Positions 42,025 to 50,010 of a stretch of 64,000 bases of DNA are shown piece by piece. Position 1 is the first letter of the stretch; each line of letters starts with the position of its first letter. The notes under the pieces are model-generated. The model ran no database searches and had not been told where the DNA came from. It worked only from the letters and a program-made list of their open reading frames with translations. Source of the DNA: Mycobacterium sp. SMC-2 (GTDB lineage Bacteria; Actinomycetota; Actinomycetes; Mycobacteriales; Mycobacteriaceae); NCBI RefSeq assembly GCF_025263485.1, contig NZ_CP079863.1:5332001-5396000 (forward strand), in the 5' to 3' direction. The translations under genes and the position numbers were made by a program.

Positions 42025-42059
42025 CGATACATAGAGTTGCTAAGCGGTGAGGAAGTGTT

Positions 42060-42506
42060 GTGACTCAGACAGTCGTGCGGGCACAAGCCGACCCGCGTCC
42101 GGTGCCCGCACCCGATGATGTCACCCGCTTCTACTGGGCGGCGGCCGCCGACCATCGACTTGTCCTGCAGCGCTGCCGCGCCTGCCATCAAATGCAGTAC
42201 CCTCCCGAGATCTGCTGCGCGCATTGCCAGGCCGAGCAGTTCGATGCGGTCGAGACCACCGGTCGAGGCGTGATCTACTCCTATTCGGTGGTGGATCGGC
42301 CGTTGCACGCCGGATTCGTCGATGCCCTGCCCTACGTGGTGGCTCTTGTCGAGCTGGACGACCAACCCGCGCTTCGGATCCTTACCAACCTCGTCGATGT
42401 GCCGGCGGGCACTGAGTTGGCCTGCGGGCTGCCCGTCGAGGTCGTTTTCGAAGAGCGCGACTCGGTCACGTTGCCGCAGTTTCGGTTGCTCAGGACCACC
42501 TCGTGA
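42060..42506 (+). CDS. DUF35 zinc-ribbon/OB-fold protein (ChsH2/Ltp-partner type)
   Basis: This 148-residue protein starts at GTG 42060 after GAGGAAG. The zinc ribbon is Cys39, Cys42, Cys53, Cys56 (with an extra Cys52), and an OB fold follows (GVIYSYSVVDRPLHAGFVDALPYVVALVEL). Its stop overlaps the thiolase-like gene by four bases. In steroid catabolism such DUF35 domains bind Ltp2 and are required for retro-aldol cleavage. The N-terminal half of the fusion at 25791 is the equivalent domain in cluster 1. Confidence 0.88.
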   Translation: MTQTVVRAQADPRPVPAPDDVTRFYWAAAADHRLVLQRCRACHQMQYPPEICCAHCQAEQFDAVETTGRGVIYSYSVVDRPLHAGFVDALPYVVALVELDDQPALRILTNLVDVPAGTELACGLPVEVVFEERDSVTLPQFRLLRTTS

Positions 42507-43660
42507 GCACGCTGGCGCGCGACGTCGCCATTGTGGGAGTGGGCTATTCCGAGCTGAGCCGGACGGGCGAGCCCCATCCCAACGCACTGGCCCTGGCCGC
42601 GGCGAAGAGCGCGCTGTCGGACGCCGGGGTGACGAAAACGGACATCGACGGAATTTTCGAGTACAAGTTCGGGCCGGAGTCGCCCGGTGCGCAGGACATG
42701 GCGCGCCTGCTCGGGGTTCCCGACCTGGCTGCCTTCGCCGATATCTTCCCCAGCGGCCCGTCGGGCGTGGCCGGCGCGCTGGCCGGGGTGATGGCCGTGG
42801 CGTCGGGCGCCTGCGAAACCGTGCTGGTCTTCAGGTGCCTTACCCGCGCCGCGGGCCACCAGGGCGGCGTGGCCAGTGGCCCGGCCGCGGTAGGCGGACG
42901 CGATCAGTTTCTCACCCCCTACGGGTATCTCGGCGGCATCCTGGTATTGCTGGGCTTGAAGAAACAGCGGTGGATGGCCGAATACGGGCGCCCCGAGGAG
43001 GATTTCGGCCGCATCGCCGTCAATGCGCGGCGATGGTCGGCACTCAACCCCCGCGCCGTGATGCGCGACGAGTTGACGATGGACGACTACCTATCGTCGC
43101 GGATGGTCGCCGACCCGCTGCGGGTCCTCGATTGCGACTATCCCGTCAACGGGGCGGTTGCCACCGTCATCACCACCGCCGAACGCGCAGCCGATCTGCG
43201 TCAGCGCCCGGTACTCGTCGACGCCATGGCCTACGGCACCGGTAGGGGCGCGGATTGGATCTTCGACTGCGACTTCCTGTACGGAGGAGCGATCGACTGC
43301 GCGAGCCGGCTGTGGCAACGATCTTCCGTCACGGTGGGCGACGTTGATATCGCCCAGGTCTACGACGGTTTCACACCCGTGACCGTCGCCTGGATCGAGG
43401 CGCTCGGCGCCTGTGGGCGAGGCGAATTCGGCGACTGGGTGGGTGACGGCAGCCGCCTCGGTCCCGGCGGCGACTTCCCGCTCAACACCGCGGGCGGACA
43501 GCTCGCCGAGGGCCGGCTGCACGGCATCGGCTTCCTCAACGAGGCGGTGCTGCAGCTCAGAGGGCAGTGCGGGGATCGGCAGGTTCCGGACGCGCGAGTG
43601 GCGGTCGTGACAAGCGGGGTGTACCCGCAATGCGGTGCAATGGTATTGACTGGGGCATGA
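42503..43660 (+). CDS. Thiolase-like lipid-transfer protein (Ltp/SCP-x type, probable aldolase)
   Basis: This 385-residue thiolase-fold protein starts at GTG 42503 in a GTGA overlap. It has AIVGVGYSELSRTGEPH, IFPSGPSGVAGALAGVMAVASG, AQVYDGFTPVTVAWIEALG and TAGGQLAEGRLHGIGFLNEAVLQLRG. The thiolase nucleophile Cys is not in a standard motif, consistent with an aldolase rather than a thiolase. It is the split counterpart of residues 165-551 of the fusion at 25791. It overlaps the GntR regulator gene by four bases. Confidence 0.87.
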   Translation: MSTLARDVAIVGVGYSELSRTGEPHPNALALAAAKSALSDAGVTKTDIDGIFEYKFGPESPGAQDMARLLGVPDLAAFADIFPSGPSGVAGALAGVMAVASGACETVLVFRCLTRAAGHQGGVASGPAAVGGRDQFLTPYGYLGGILVLLGLKKQRWMAEYGRPEEDFGRIAVNARRWSALNPRAVMRDELTMDDYLSSRMVADPLRVLDCDYPVNGAVATVITTAERAADLRQRPVLVDAMAYGTGRGADWIFDCDFLYGGAIDCASRLWQRSSVTVGDVDIAQVYDGFTPVTVAWIEALGACGRGEFGDWVGDGSRLGPGGDFPLNTAGGQLAEGRLHGIGFLNEAVLQLRGQCGDRQVPDARVAVVTSGVYPQCGAMVLTGA

Positions 43661-45225
43661 CCGAGTCACCTCATACCAACCACAAGCGCCGCGCCGACGA
43701 CGCCGTCTGGCGTGCCATGCCCCGGCGCAACACTCAAAAGGTCTCCCACTTGCTGGCCGCCGACCTGCGGCGTCAGATCCTCAATGGGCAACTCGCCACC
43801 GACCAGCAGCTGCCGTCCGAGGCCGACCTCACCGCCCGGCTGCGGATCTCCCGGGAGACGCTGCGCGAGGCGCTGAGAATCCTCGAGTCACAGCAACTGG
43901 TGGAGGTCAGGCGCGGTCGTGGCGGCGGCGCGGTCGTGCGGCGCCCGGGCCTGGAGTCGGTGGGCCGCTACGTGGCGCTGCTGCTGCAGCTTCGCAAGAC
44001 GACGCTGGCCCACCTGGAAGAGGCCCGATCGGTGATCGAGCCCCCAGCCGCAGAACAGGTGGCCATTCGGGCCGGATACGACGACCTCGATCACCTCGTC
44101 ACCCTGCATGATGCCGAGCGGGCAGCAGAGGGTGACCCGCTGTCGTTCGTCAGCGCAATGTCGGCCTTCGACCAGGCGGTCACCGAGTTGTCGGGTAACC
44201 GCACCCTCGGCGTCGTCGCCGGTGTGTTCCGCGACATCTACGCCGGGCAGGTCTACTCGGCGATTGGTAACGACAATTCGGTGGCGGCCGAGCGCATTGC
44301 CCGGCGGGTGGTGGTCAGCCACAGCGCGTTCCTCGATGCCGCCCGCCGCCACGACGCGTCGCTGGCCCACAAGACTTGGAGCGATTACCTATTCACCACC
44401 AGCCGAATGCTGGTGAGCCGCAACGTCAGACGCCAACCCATCGACATGGCACCGCTGTGGCGAGCACAGGCCGGTCGGGCCGATGGCGAGCCGACACCGC
44501 GGCGGGCCGTCGTGGTGGCATCCGAGATCCGCTCACGCATAGCCGAAGGTGGCCTTCGCGAGGGCGACCGACTGCCACCGCTGGCCGAGCTGGCCGACGA
44601 GTTCGGCATCTCCCGGCCGACACTGCGCGAAGCGCTGCGGATCCTGGAGATGGAGTTCCTGCTCGACCTCCGCACCGGGGACCGCGGCGGAGCCACCATC
44701 CGCACCCCCTCCACCCGGGTGGCGGCACAGCTGGCCGGCATCGTGCTGGAGGCGCGCCAAACCACTTTTGCGGATTTCGTCCGGGCAGTGCGGGCGGTCG
44801 TACCCGCGATCATGGGCCTCGTCGCGTCGCGAATCAGTTCCAAGCAGCTTAAGGTTCTCGCCAACTTCGAGGCCGAATTGGCCGCCAGCATCGATGACGC
44901 CGCGCACTATGTCACGACATGGTTTGACGCCGAGATGAACGCGTTCTCTGCGGTCAAGAACCCCGCGCTGACCGTCGCCGCCGAAATCCTGCAATGGGTT
45001 CGTGCCGGCGTGGAGCCCACGCTCACCGCCGACGCGAAGGGCTGGCCCGGGGTGCACGCGAGCAACCGCAATGCCCAAGCCCTCTTCGCGAAGTTCGTCT
45101 CGGCCGCCGCCGAGCACGACTCGGCTCGTGCTACCCGGATCTGGACCGAATGCTTGACCTCCTTCACGCCGTGGATCGAAGAGTCGGAGCTGGGTGGTCG
45201 GCTAGTGCTGGAGCTGATGGATTGA
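43657..45225 (+). CDS. Tandem GntR-family regulator: two wHTH-FCD units in one chain
   Basis: The start is ATG 43657 (ATGA overlap with the thiolase-like gene), giving 522 residues; the ORF extends upstream to 43567 without support. Residues 27-98 are a winged helix (LPSEADLTARLRISRETLREALRILESQQLVEVRRGRGGGAVV), followed by an FCD-like effector domain. From about 283 a second winged helix (LPPLAELADEFGISRPTLREALRILEMEFLLDLRTGDRGGATI) and a second effector domain follow. Usual FadR-type regulators are about 230 residues. M. tuberculosis Rv3060c is a known double-GntR protein of similar size. It is the best candidate to bind the family B sites. The DNA-contact helix sequences of the two units differ (RISRETLR and GISRPTLR). 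Confidence 0.92.
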   Translation: MTESPHTNHKRRADDAVWRAMPRRNTQKVSHLLAADLRRQILNGQLATDQQLPSEADLTARLRISRETLREALRILESQQLVEVRRGRGGGAVVRRPGLESVGRYVALLLQLRKTTLAHLEEARSVIEPPAAEQVAIRAGYDDLDHLVTLHDAERAAEGDPLSFVSAMSAFDQAVTELSGNRTLGVVAGVFRDIYAGQVYSAIGNDNSVAAERIARRVVVSHSAFLDAARRHDASLAHKTWSDYLFTTSRMLVSRNVRRQPIDMAPLWRAQAGRADGEPTPRRAVVVASEIRSRIAEGGLREGDRLPPLAELADEFGISRPTLREALRILEMEFLLDLRTGDRGGATIRTPSTRVAAQLAGIVLEARQTTFADFVRAVRAVVPAIMGLVASRISSKQLKVLANFEAELAASIDDAAHYVTTWFDAEMNAFSAVKNPALTVAAEILQWVRAGVEPTLTADAKGWPGVHASNRNAQALFAKFVSAAAEHDSARATRIWTECLTSFTPWIEESELGGRLVLELMD

Positions 45226-45272
45226 CCTGGGCGCCTTGACGATTGAGCCTGACACCCGAATGAGGAGAACCG

Positions 45273-46529
45273 ATGAACGTTGACGACATGGTCCTGGTGA
45301 GCGTCGATGACCACGTCATCGAACCGGCACACATGTTCGAGGGCCGCGTCCCGCAGAGGTACGAGGACACGGCGCCGCGTTTCGTTCGTCGCGACGACGG
45401 GACGATGGCCTGGCGCTACGAGGGACAGGAGATCCTCAACACGGCGCTCAACGCGGTCGCGGGACGCCCGCCCTCGGAGTTCGGGATGGAACCCACCTGC
45501 ATCGAAGAGATCCGGACCGGCTGCTACGACATTCACGGCCGCATCAAGGACATGAATGCCAACGGCGTGCTGGGCTCGATGTGCTTCCCTTCTTTTCCCC
45601 GGTTCTGCGGCCAGTTGTTTGCCGACACCGCCGACAAGGGTCAGGCCGCCGCGATGGTCCGCGCCTACAACGACTGGCACATCGACGAATGGGCGGGCAC
45701 CTACCCGGGCCGGATCATCCCGCTTGCGCTGCCGATGATGTGGGATCCGGTGGCCACAGCGGCGGAGGTGCGCCGGTTGGCGAAGCAGGGCTGCCATGCG
45801 GTGACATTCTCTTCCAGCCCTTACGATCTCGGCCTGCCCACCTTCTATTCCGAGCATTGGGACCCGTTCTGGGCGGCCTGCGCCGACGAAGGCACCGTGG
45901 TGTGCATGCATCTCGGGTCGAATTCGCGTCCACCGACGACGTCTCCAGACGCGCCCATCGAGCTGGTCTACACGTTGTCGCCGATAAGCCTGATGGCTAC
46001 GGCGGGAGATCTGTTGTGGAGCCCGATCTTCCGGAAGTTCCCCACGCTGCACGTGGCGCTTTCCGAGGGCGGTATCGGCTGGTTGCCCTACTTCTTCGAG
46101 CGTGTCGACTACATCTACCGCCACACCAAGCACTGGAGCGGTATGGATCTGGGTGACCGCCTGCCCTCGGAGATCTTCTCCGAACACGTGATCCTGTGTT
46201 TCATCGACGACGCGGTGGGCATCGAGAACCGCCACCGTCTCAACATCGACAACATCACCTGGGAGTGCGACTACCCACACTCGGACTCCACCTGGCCCGT
46301 CGCGCCGGAGACACTGATGATGTCGCTGAGCGGCGTGCCGGACGACGAAATAAACAAGATCACCCACCTCAATGCGATACGGCACTTCTCGTACGACCCG
46401 TTCGCCCACATCCCGCGGGAGCGCGCGACCGTGGCGGCGCTGCGCGAGCAGGCCGTCGGCTGGGACATCAGCGTGAAGTCGGTAAAGCACCTCCGGCCGG
46501 AAACCGCGAGCACGGCAAGGGCCTTCTGA
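45273..46529 (+). CDS. Amidohydrolase-2 family protein (VDDHxxEP type), copy 1
   Basis: This 418-residue protein starts at ATG 45273 after GAGGAGA. The N-terminal metal motif VDDHVIEPAHMF (Asp12, His14), the middle LGSNSRPPTTSPDAP and the C-terminal WECDYPHSDSTWP (Asp ligand) are all present. It is a clear paralogue of 52997-54280 with the same AYNDWHIDEW, FPSFP and LSEGG motifs. It follows the tandem GntR and overlaps the next SDR by one base. The subgroup is seen in terpenoid or steroid-like degradation regions of actinobacteria, with no proven substrate that I can name. Confidence 0.9.
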   Translation: MNVDDMVLVSVDDHVIEPAHMFEGRVPQRYEDTAPRFVRRDDGTMAWRYEGQEILNTALNAVAGRPPSEFGMEPTCIEEIRTGCYDIHGRIKDMNANGVLGSMCFPSFPRFCGQLFADTADKGQAAAMVRAYNDWHIDEWAGTYPGRIIPLALPMMWDPVATAAEVRRLAKQGCHAVTFSSSPYDLGLPTFYSEHWDPFWAACADEGTVVCMHLGSNSRPPTTSPDAPIELVYTLSPISLMATAGDLLWSPIFRKFPTLHVALSEGGIGWLPYFFERVDYIYRHTKHWSGMDLGDRLPSEIFSEHVILCFIDDAVGIENRHRLNIDNITWECDYPHSDSTWPVAPETLMMSLSGVPDDEINKITHLNAIRHFSYDPFAHIPRERATVAALREQAVGWDISVKSVKHLRPETASTARAF

Positions 46530-47293
46530 TGAAGCTGCGCGGCAAGGTCGTGGTCATCACCGGATCGGGCGGCGGAATCGGCGAAGCATGTGCGCGGCGC
46601 TTCGCGGCAGAGGGCGCGAAAGTCGTTGTCACCGACATTAATTCCGACGGGGTCAAGCGCGTATCCGATTCGATCGGCACGGTTGGCCTGGCCGGCGACA
46701 TCACCGCCGAAGATACGGTGCGTGCCGTCGCCGAGCTGGCCCGAACGACCTACGGCGAAATCGACATCTGGTTCAGCAACGCCGGCTATGCCGGACCGCG
46801 TCTCGCCGGCAGTATCGCCGACGACCCCTTGTGGGACCTCAGCTGGCGGCTCCACGTGATGTCCCACGTGTACGCGGTGCGGCAGGTGCTGCCGTCGATG
46901 CTCGAACGCGGCGATGGCTACCTGCTGCAAACGGCATCGGTCGTCGCGCTGACCACCCATCCCGATAAGGCCGCGTACGCCGTGACCAAGCATGCCGCCC
47001 TGGCTTTCTCGGAGTGGTTGGCGATGACCTACCGGCCCAAAGGAATCAAGGTTTCGTGCTTCTGTCCGGGCCCGATGCTCACCCCCATGCTGATGTCCGA
47101 CGGCATACCCGCCGATCACCCGGCCCTGCGGAACGTCGCCACCCCGGAGGAGGTCGCCGAACGCCTGGTAGGCGCGATCGAGACCGAGCGGTTCCTCATC
47201 GTGGACTCCTCGATGGGGCTCGATTCCCTCACCGGCAAGGCCGCCGACTACGAACGGTGGGTCAACGATATGACCAGCCTCATAAATAGCTGA
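46529..47293 (+). CDS. SDR-family oxidoreductase
   Basis: The start is ATG 46529, overlapping the amidohydrolase stop by one base (TGATG); the longer frame is an artefact. The 254-residue product has TGSGGGIG (11-18), SNAG (83-86) and Tyr150/Lys154 (YAVTK), with Thr135 and Ser137 as the catalytic serine candidates. It lacks the typical GxxxxVDGG C-terminus and has IVDSSMGLDSLTGKAADYERWVND instead, so it is closer to SDRs acting on bulky substrates. It ends the operon that starts at the family B site 41993; the next P450 has a 58-base gap. Confidence 0.88.
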   Translation: MKLRGKVVVITGSGGGIGEACARRFAAEGAKVVVTDINSDGVKRVSDSIGTVGLAGDITAEDTVRAVAELARTTYGEIDIWFSNAGYAGPRLAGSIADDPLWDLSWRLHVMSHVYAVRQVLPSMLERGDGYLLQTASVVALTTHPDKAAYAVTKHAALAFSEWLAMTYRPKGIKVSCFCPGPMLTPMLMSDGIPADHPALRNVATPEEVAERLVGAIETERFLIVDSSMGLDSLTGKAADYERWVNDMTSLINS

Positions 47294-47351
47294 CTCTGTC
47301 TGATATATTCACTGGGGCTCGGGGATCTATGCCCGACTAGAGGGAGAGGCG

Positions 47352-48560
47352 ATGACAGAAGCGAACGTCGACGCCTACGGTGGCACGATCTTCAGCGGAG
47401 CGGGCGATGTGCTGACGCGGTGTCCGCAGGAAGCCTTCGCGCAAATGCGGGCCGCCGCTCCGGCGATGCGGGTCGAGGGGTCGGGCGTCGTGGTGACCAC
47501 CCGTGCGGCCATGACGGAGGTGTTGCGCCACCCGGAGATCTACTCGTCTCAGATGCCGGCCGGGCACTTCGGCAATGCGCGGCCGCTGATCCCCATCGAG
47601 GTCGACCCACCCGACCAGCGCAAGTTCCGCAAGATCCTGGACCCGCTGTTCACCCCCAAGCGTCTCGAGCATCTCGCGGAGCCCATCGAGACACTGGTGA
47701 ACGATCTGATCGACACCTTCATCGACGAGCCGGAAATCGATTTCGCCCAGCGCTTTTCGGTGCCATTCCCGTCGCAGGTGTTCCTCACCATGTTCGGGCT
47801 ACCCATGGCGGACCTGCCGGAATTCCTCGCGATGAAGGATGGCATCATCCGCCCGTTCCACGTGTTAGGTGCTGCGCTCAACGATCCCCGCACGCAGGAA
47901 CTCAGAGCAACGAGCGCGGCCTCGATCTACGACTACTTCAACGAGGTGCTCGACCGGCGGACCGCCGAACCCAGGGACGACCTGATCAGCCACTTTCTCG
48001 GGGCCGAGATCGAGGGCGAACGGCTGACCCGCGAGGAGATCCTCGATATCTGCTTTCTGCTGTTGATCGCCGGCCTGGACACGGTATCGGCATCGCTGGA
48101 CTGCTTCTTCCGCTACCTCGCCGAGCACCCAGACAAGCGGGCAGCGCTCGTCGCCGACCCAACGATCAGCCCCGCGGTCGTGGAGGAGCTGCTGCGCTGG
48201 GAATCGCCCGTGATGCTGGTGTCGCGCATCGCCACTCAAGATACCGAGCTCGGCGGCTGCCCAATTCACGCCGGCGACAAGGTCCATCCGTTCATCGGAT
48301 CGGCCAACACTGACGAATCCGAGTTCCCCGAGGCTGACGTCATCCAATGGGGCCGAAAGGCCAACCGCCACATCGCGTTCGGTGCCGGTGTCCATCGCTG
48401 CCTGGGGTCGAACCTGGCACGGCTCGAACTGCGTACCGCGCTTCGCGTCTGGCACAGCCGCATCCCGCACTACCACGTAAAGCCGGGCACCGAACTCACT
48501 TACACCATCGGAGTCCGCTCCGTGGACTCTTTCCCGATGGTCCTCGGCGAATCCGTGTAA
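47352..48560 (+). CDS. Cytochrome P450
   Basis: This 402-residue P450 starts at ATG 47352 with GAGGGAGAGG upstream. It has the I-helix LLIAGLDTVSAS (Asp243-Thr244), an EELLR ExxR helix and HIAFGAGVHRCLG with Cys350. It differs from the two paralogous P450s (5603, 37963) in the I-helix and is smaller. Upstream is a 58-base gap with an AT-rich TCTGATATATTCAC, possibly a promoter. The EthD-like and kinase genes follow at short spacing, so it may head the right-hand operon 47352-54280. Confidence 0.93.
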   Translation: MTEANVDAYGGTIFSGAGDVLTRCPQEAFAQMRAAAPAMRVEGSGVVVTTRAAMTEVLRHPEIYSSQMPAGHFGNARPLIPIEVDPPDQRKFRKILDPLFTPKRLEHLAEPIETLVNDLIDTFIDEPEIDFAQRFSVPFPSQVFLTMFGLPMADLPEFLAMKDGIIRPFHVLGAALNDPRTQELRATSAASIYDYFNEVLDRRTAEPRDDLISHFLGAEIEGERLTREEILDICFLLLIAGLDTVSASLDCFFRYLAEHPDKRAALVADPTISPAVVEELLRWESPVMLVSRIATQDTELGGCPIHAGDKVHPFIGSANTDESEFPEADVIQWGRKANRHIAFGAGVHRCLGSNLARLELRTALRVWHSRIPHYHVKPGTELTYTIGVRSVDSFPMVLGESV

Positions 48561-48591
48561 TACCCCTTCACCCAGAAATAGGACCGACCAC

Positions 48592-48945
48592 ATGGCCGAA
48601 AAATTCATTCAGATCGTCTACTCCAACCCGATCGATGGCAAAGACGACGAGTTCAACCAGTGGTACGACAACGTCCACATCCCCCAACTTCTCGCGGTCC
48701 CCGGCATGCTGTCCGCGCAGCGCTACACCCTGAGAGACTCGGAGATGTACCGCGTCCCAGGTGGATTCGTTCCCGAGCACCGCTACGCCATCATCTACGA
48801 AATGGAGGGTGACGTCGACGCGATCATGCAGAAGATCCAGGAGGGCGTCGCCGCCGGCCAGATCCAGATGCACGACAGCCTCGACATGAACAGCTGGCGG
48901 CTGGCGTTCTGGACGCCGCGCGGCCCGAAGGCCGAGGCGCAGTGA
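48592..48945 (+). CDS. EthD-like dimeric alpha/beta-barrel protein
   Basis: This 117-residue protein has KDDEFNQWYDNVHIPQLLAVPGM near the N-terminus, the hallmark helix of EthD/DUF4286-type proteins, and ends with MHDSLDMNSWRLAFWTPRG. These small proteins are found with P450s and ring-modifying enzymes and sometimes catalyse aldol-type or isomerase reactions; many have no proven role. It overlaps the kinase-like gene by four bases (GTGA). Confidence 0.8.
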   Translation: MAEKFIQIVYSNPIDGKDDEFNQWYDNVHIPQLLAVPGMLSAQRYTLRDSEMYRVPGGFVPEHRYAIIYEMEGDVDAIMQKIQEGVAAGQIQMHDSLDMNSWRLAFWTPRGPKAEAQ

Positions 48946-49973
48946 CCGCCGCCCTCGAGGCCCAGCAGCTAGGTAGATGGCTCGACCAGCAGGATGCCCC
49001 CGGGCAGGGCGAGCTGCTCGAGATAGACGCGATTTCCGGTGGGTCGCAGAACACGTTGCTGCGCATCACGCGCGGCGATCACCGCATGGTCCTGCGGATG
49101 CCCGGGGAGCGCGCCGACGACAAGCGAAAGGGCGAACTGCTGCGTGAGATCCGCTTGGTCCGCGCGCTCAAGGGGACCGACGTGCCGCACGCCGAACTGA
49201 TCGCGGCCGACGAGTCCGGCGACCTGCTGGGCAAGCCGTTCTACATCATGGCCGAGATCGACGGGTGGAGCCCGATGGATGACAACGGGTGGCAACCACC
49301 GTTCGACACGGATCTGGACGCGCGGCGCGGCCTGGCGTTCCAATTGATCGAGGGCGCGGCGAAACTGGGCCGGGTCGACTGGCGCGCCCAGGGGCTCGAG
49401 GGGTTCGGGCGCCCCGACGGCTTCCATCAGCGTCAGCCCGATCGCTGGCTGTCTTTCCTGCAGTCATTCCAGGTCCGGGAGCTGCCCGGCGTGGACGTCG
49501 CCGCCGACTGGCTGCGTGCCAACGCGCCCAGCCACTTCACACCGGGCATCATGCACGGCGACTATCAGTATGCGAACGTCATGTACGCCCACGGCGCGCC
49601 CGCACGATTGGCCGCGCTGGTCGACTGGGAGATGACCACCATAGGCGACCCCCTGCTGGACCTGGCGTGGGCACTGCTGGGCTACGACGGCGAGGAGCCA
49701 CAGACCGACTTCTATCTCGACGTGACCGGGATGCCCAAGCGCAGCGAGCTTCTCGCGCACTACGAAAAGATCAGCGGCCTGCCGACGGACAACATCGACT
49801 ACTACCTGGTGCTGGCCAATTTCAAGATCGGCATCGTCCTGGAGAGGACGTACGCCACCGCGGTGAAGAGCGGCAAGGGAGACCCCCGCGTCGTCGCGGC
49901 CTTCGGCCCGATGGTCTTGCAGTCGATTGCCAGGGCCGCCGAACTCGCACGCTCGCTGTCCAAGGCGCGCTGA
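48942..49973 (+). CDS. APH-family phosphotransferase (ACAD10/11- or LvaA-like)
   Basis: This 343-residue protein starts at GTG 48942. The kinase motifs are HGDYQYANV (His205, Asp207, Asn212) and VDWEMTTIGDPLLDLAW (Asp228), with MVLRMPG as the ATP-lysine region equivalent. The same domain forms the N-terminal half of mammalian ACAD10/11 and the LvaA subunit that phosphorylates 4-hydroxyacyl-CoAs in Pseudomonas. The acyl-CoA dehydrogenase 38 bases downstream has the matching ACAD11-type signature. Together they suggest a route that phosphorylates a gamma-hydroxyacyl-CoA and removes phosphate to isomerise it. Direct antibiotic-type phosphotransfer is unlikely in this context. Confidence 0.85.
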   Translation: MTAALEAQQLGRWLDQQDAPGQGELLEIDAISGGSQNTLLRITRGDHRMVLRMPGERADDKRKGELLREIRLVRALKGTDVPHAELIAADESGDLLGKPFYIMAEIDGWSPMDDNGWQPPFDTDLDARRGLAFQLIEGAAKLGRVDWRAQGLEGFGRPDGFHQRQPDRWLSFLQSFQVRELPGVDVAADWLRANAPSHFTPGIMHGDYQYANVMYAHGAPARLAALVDWEMTTIGDPLLDLAWALLGYDGEEPQTDFYLDVTGMPKRSELLAHYEKISGLPTDNIDYYLVLANFKIGIVLERTYATAVKSGKGDPRVVAAFGPMVLQSIARAAELARSLSKAR

Positions 49974-50010
49974 GCGATCCAGGGCTTGTCCACACGACAG
50001 AGGAGGTCAC

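Noticed and set aside
48942..49973. Aminoglycoside resistance gene
   Set aside because: The APH fold is present, but the operon context and the ACAD11-like neighbour favour an acyl-CoA pathway kinase.
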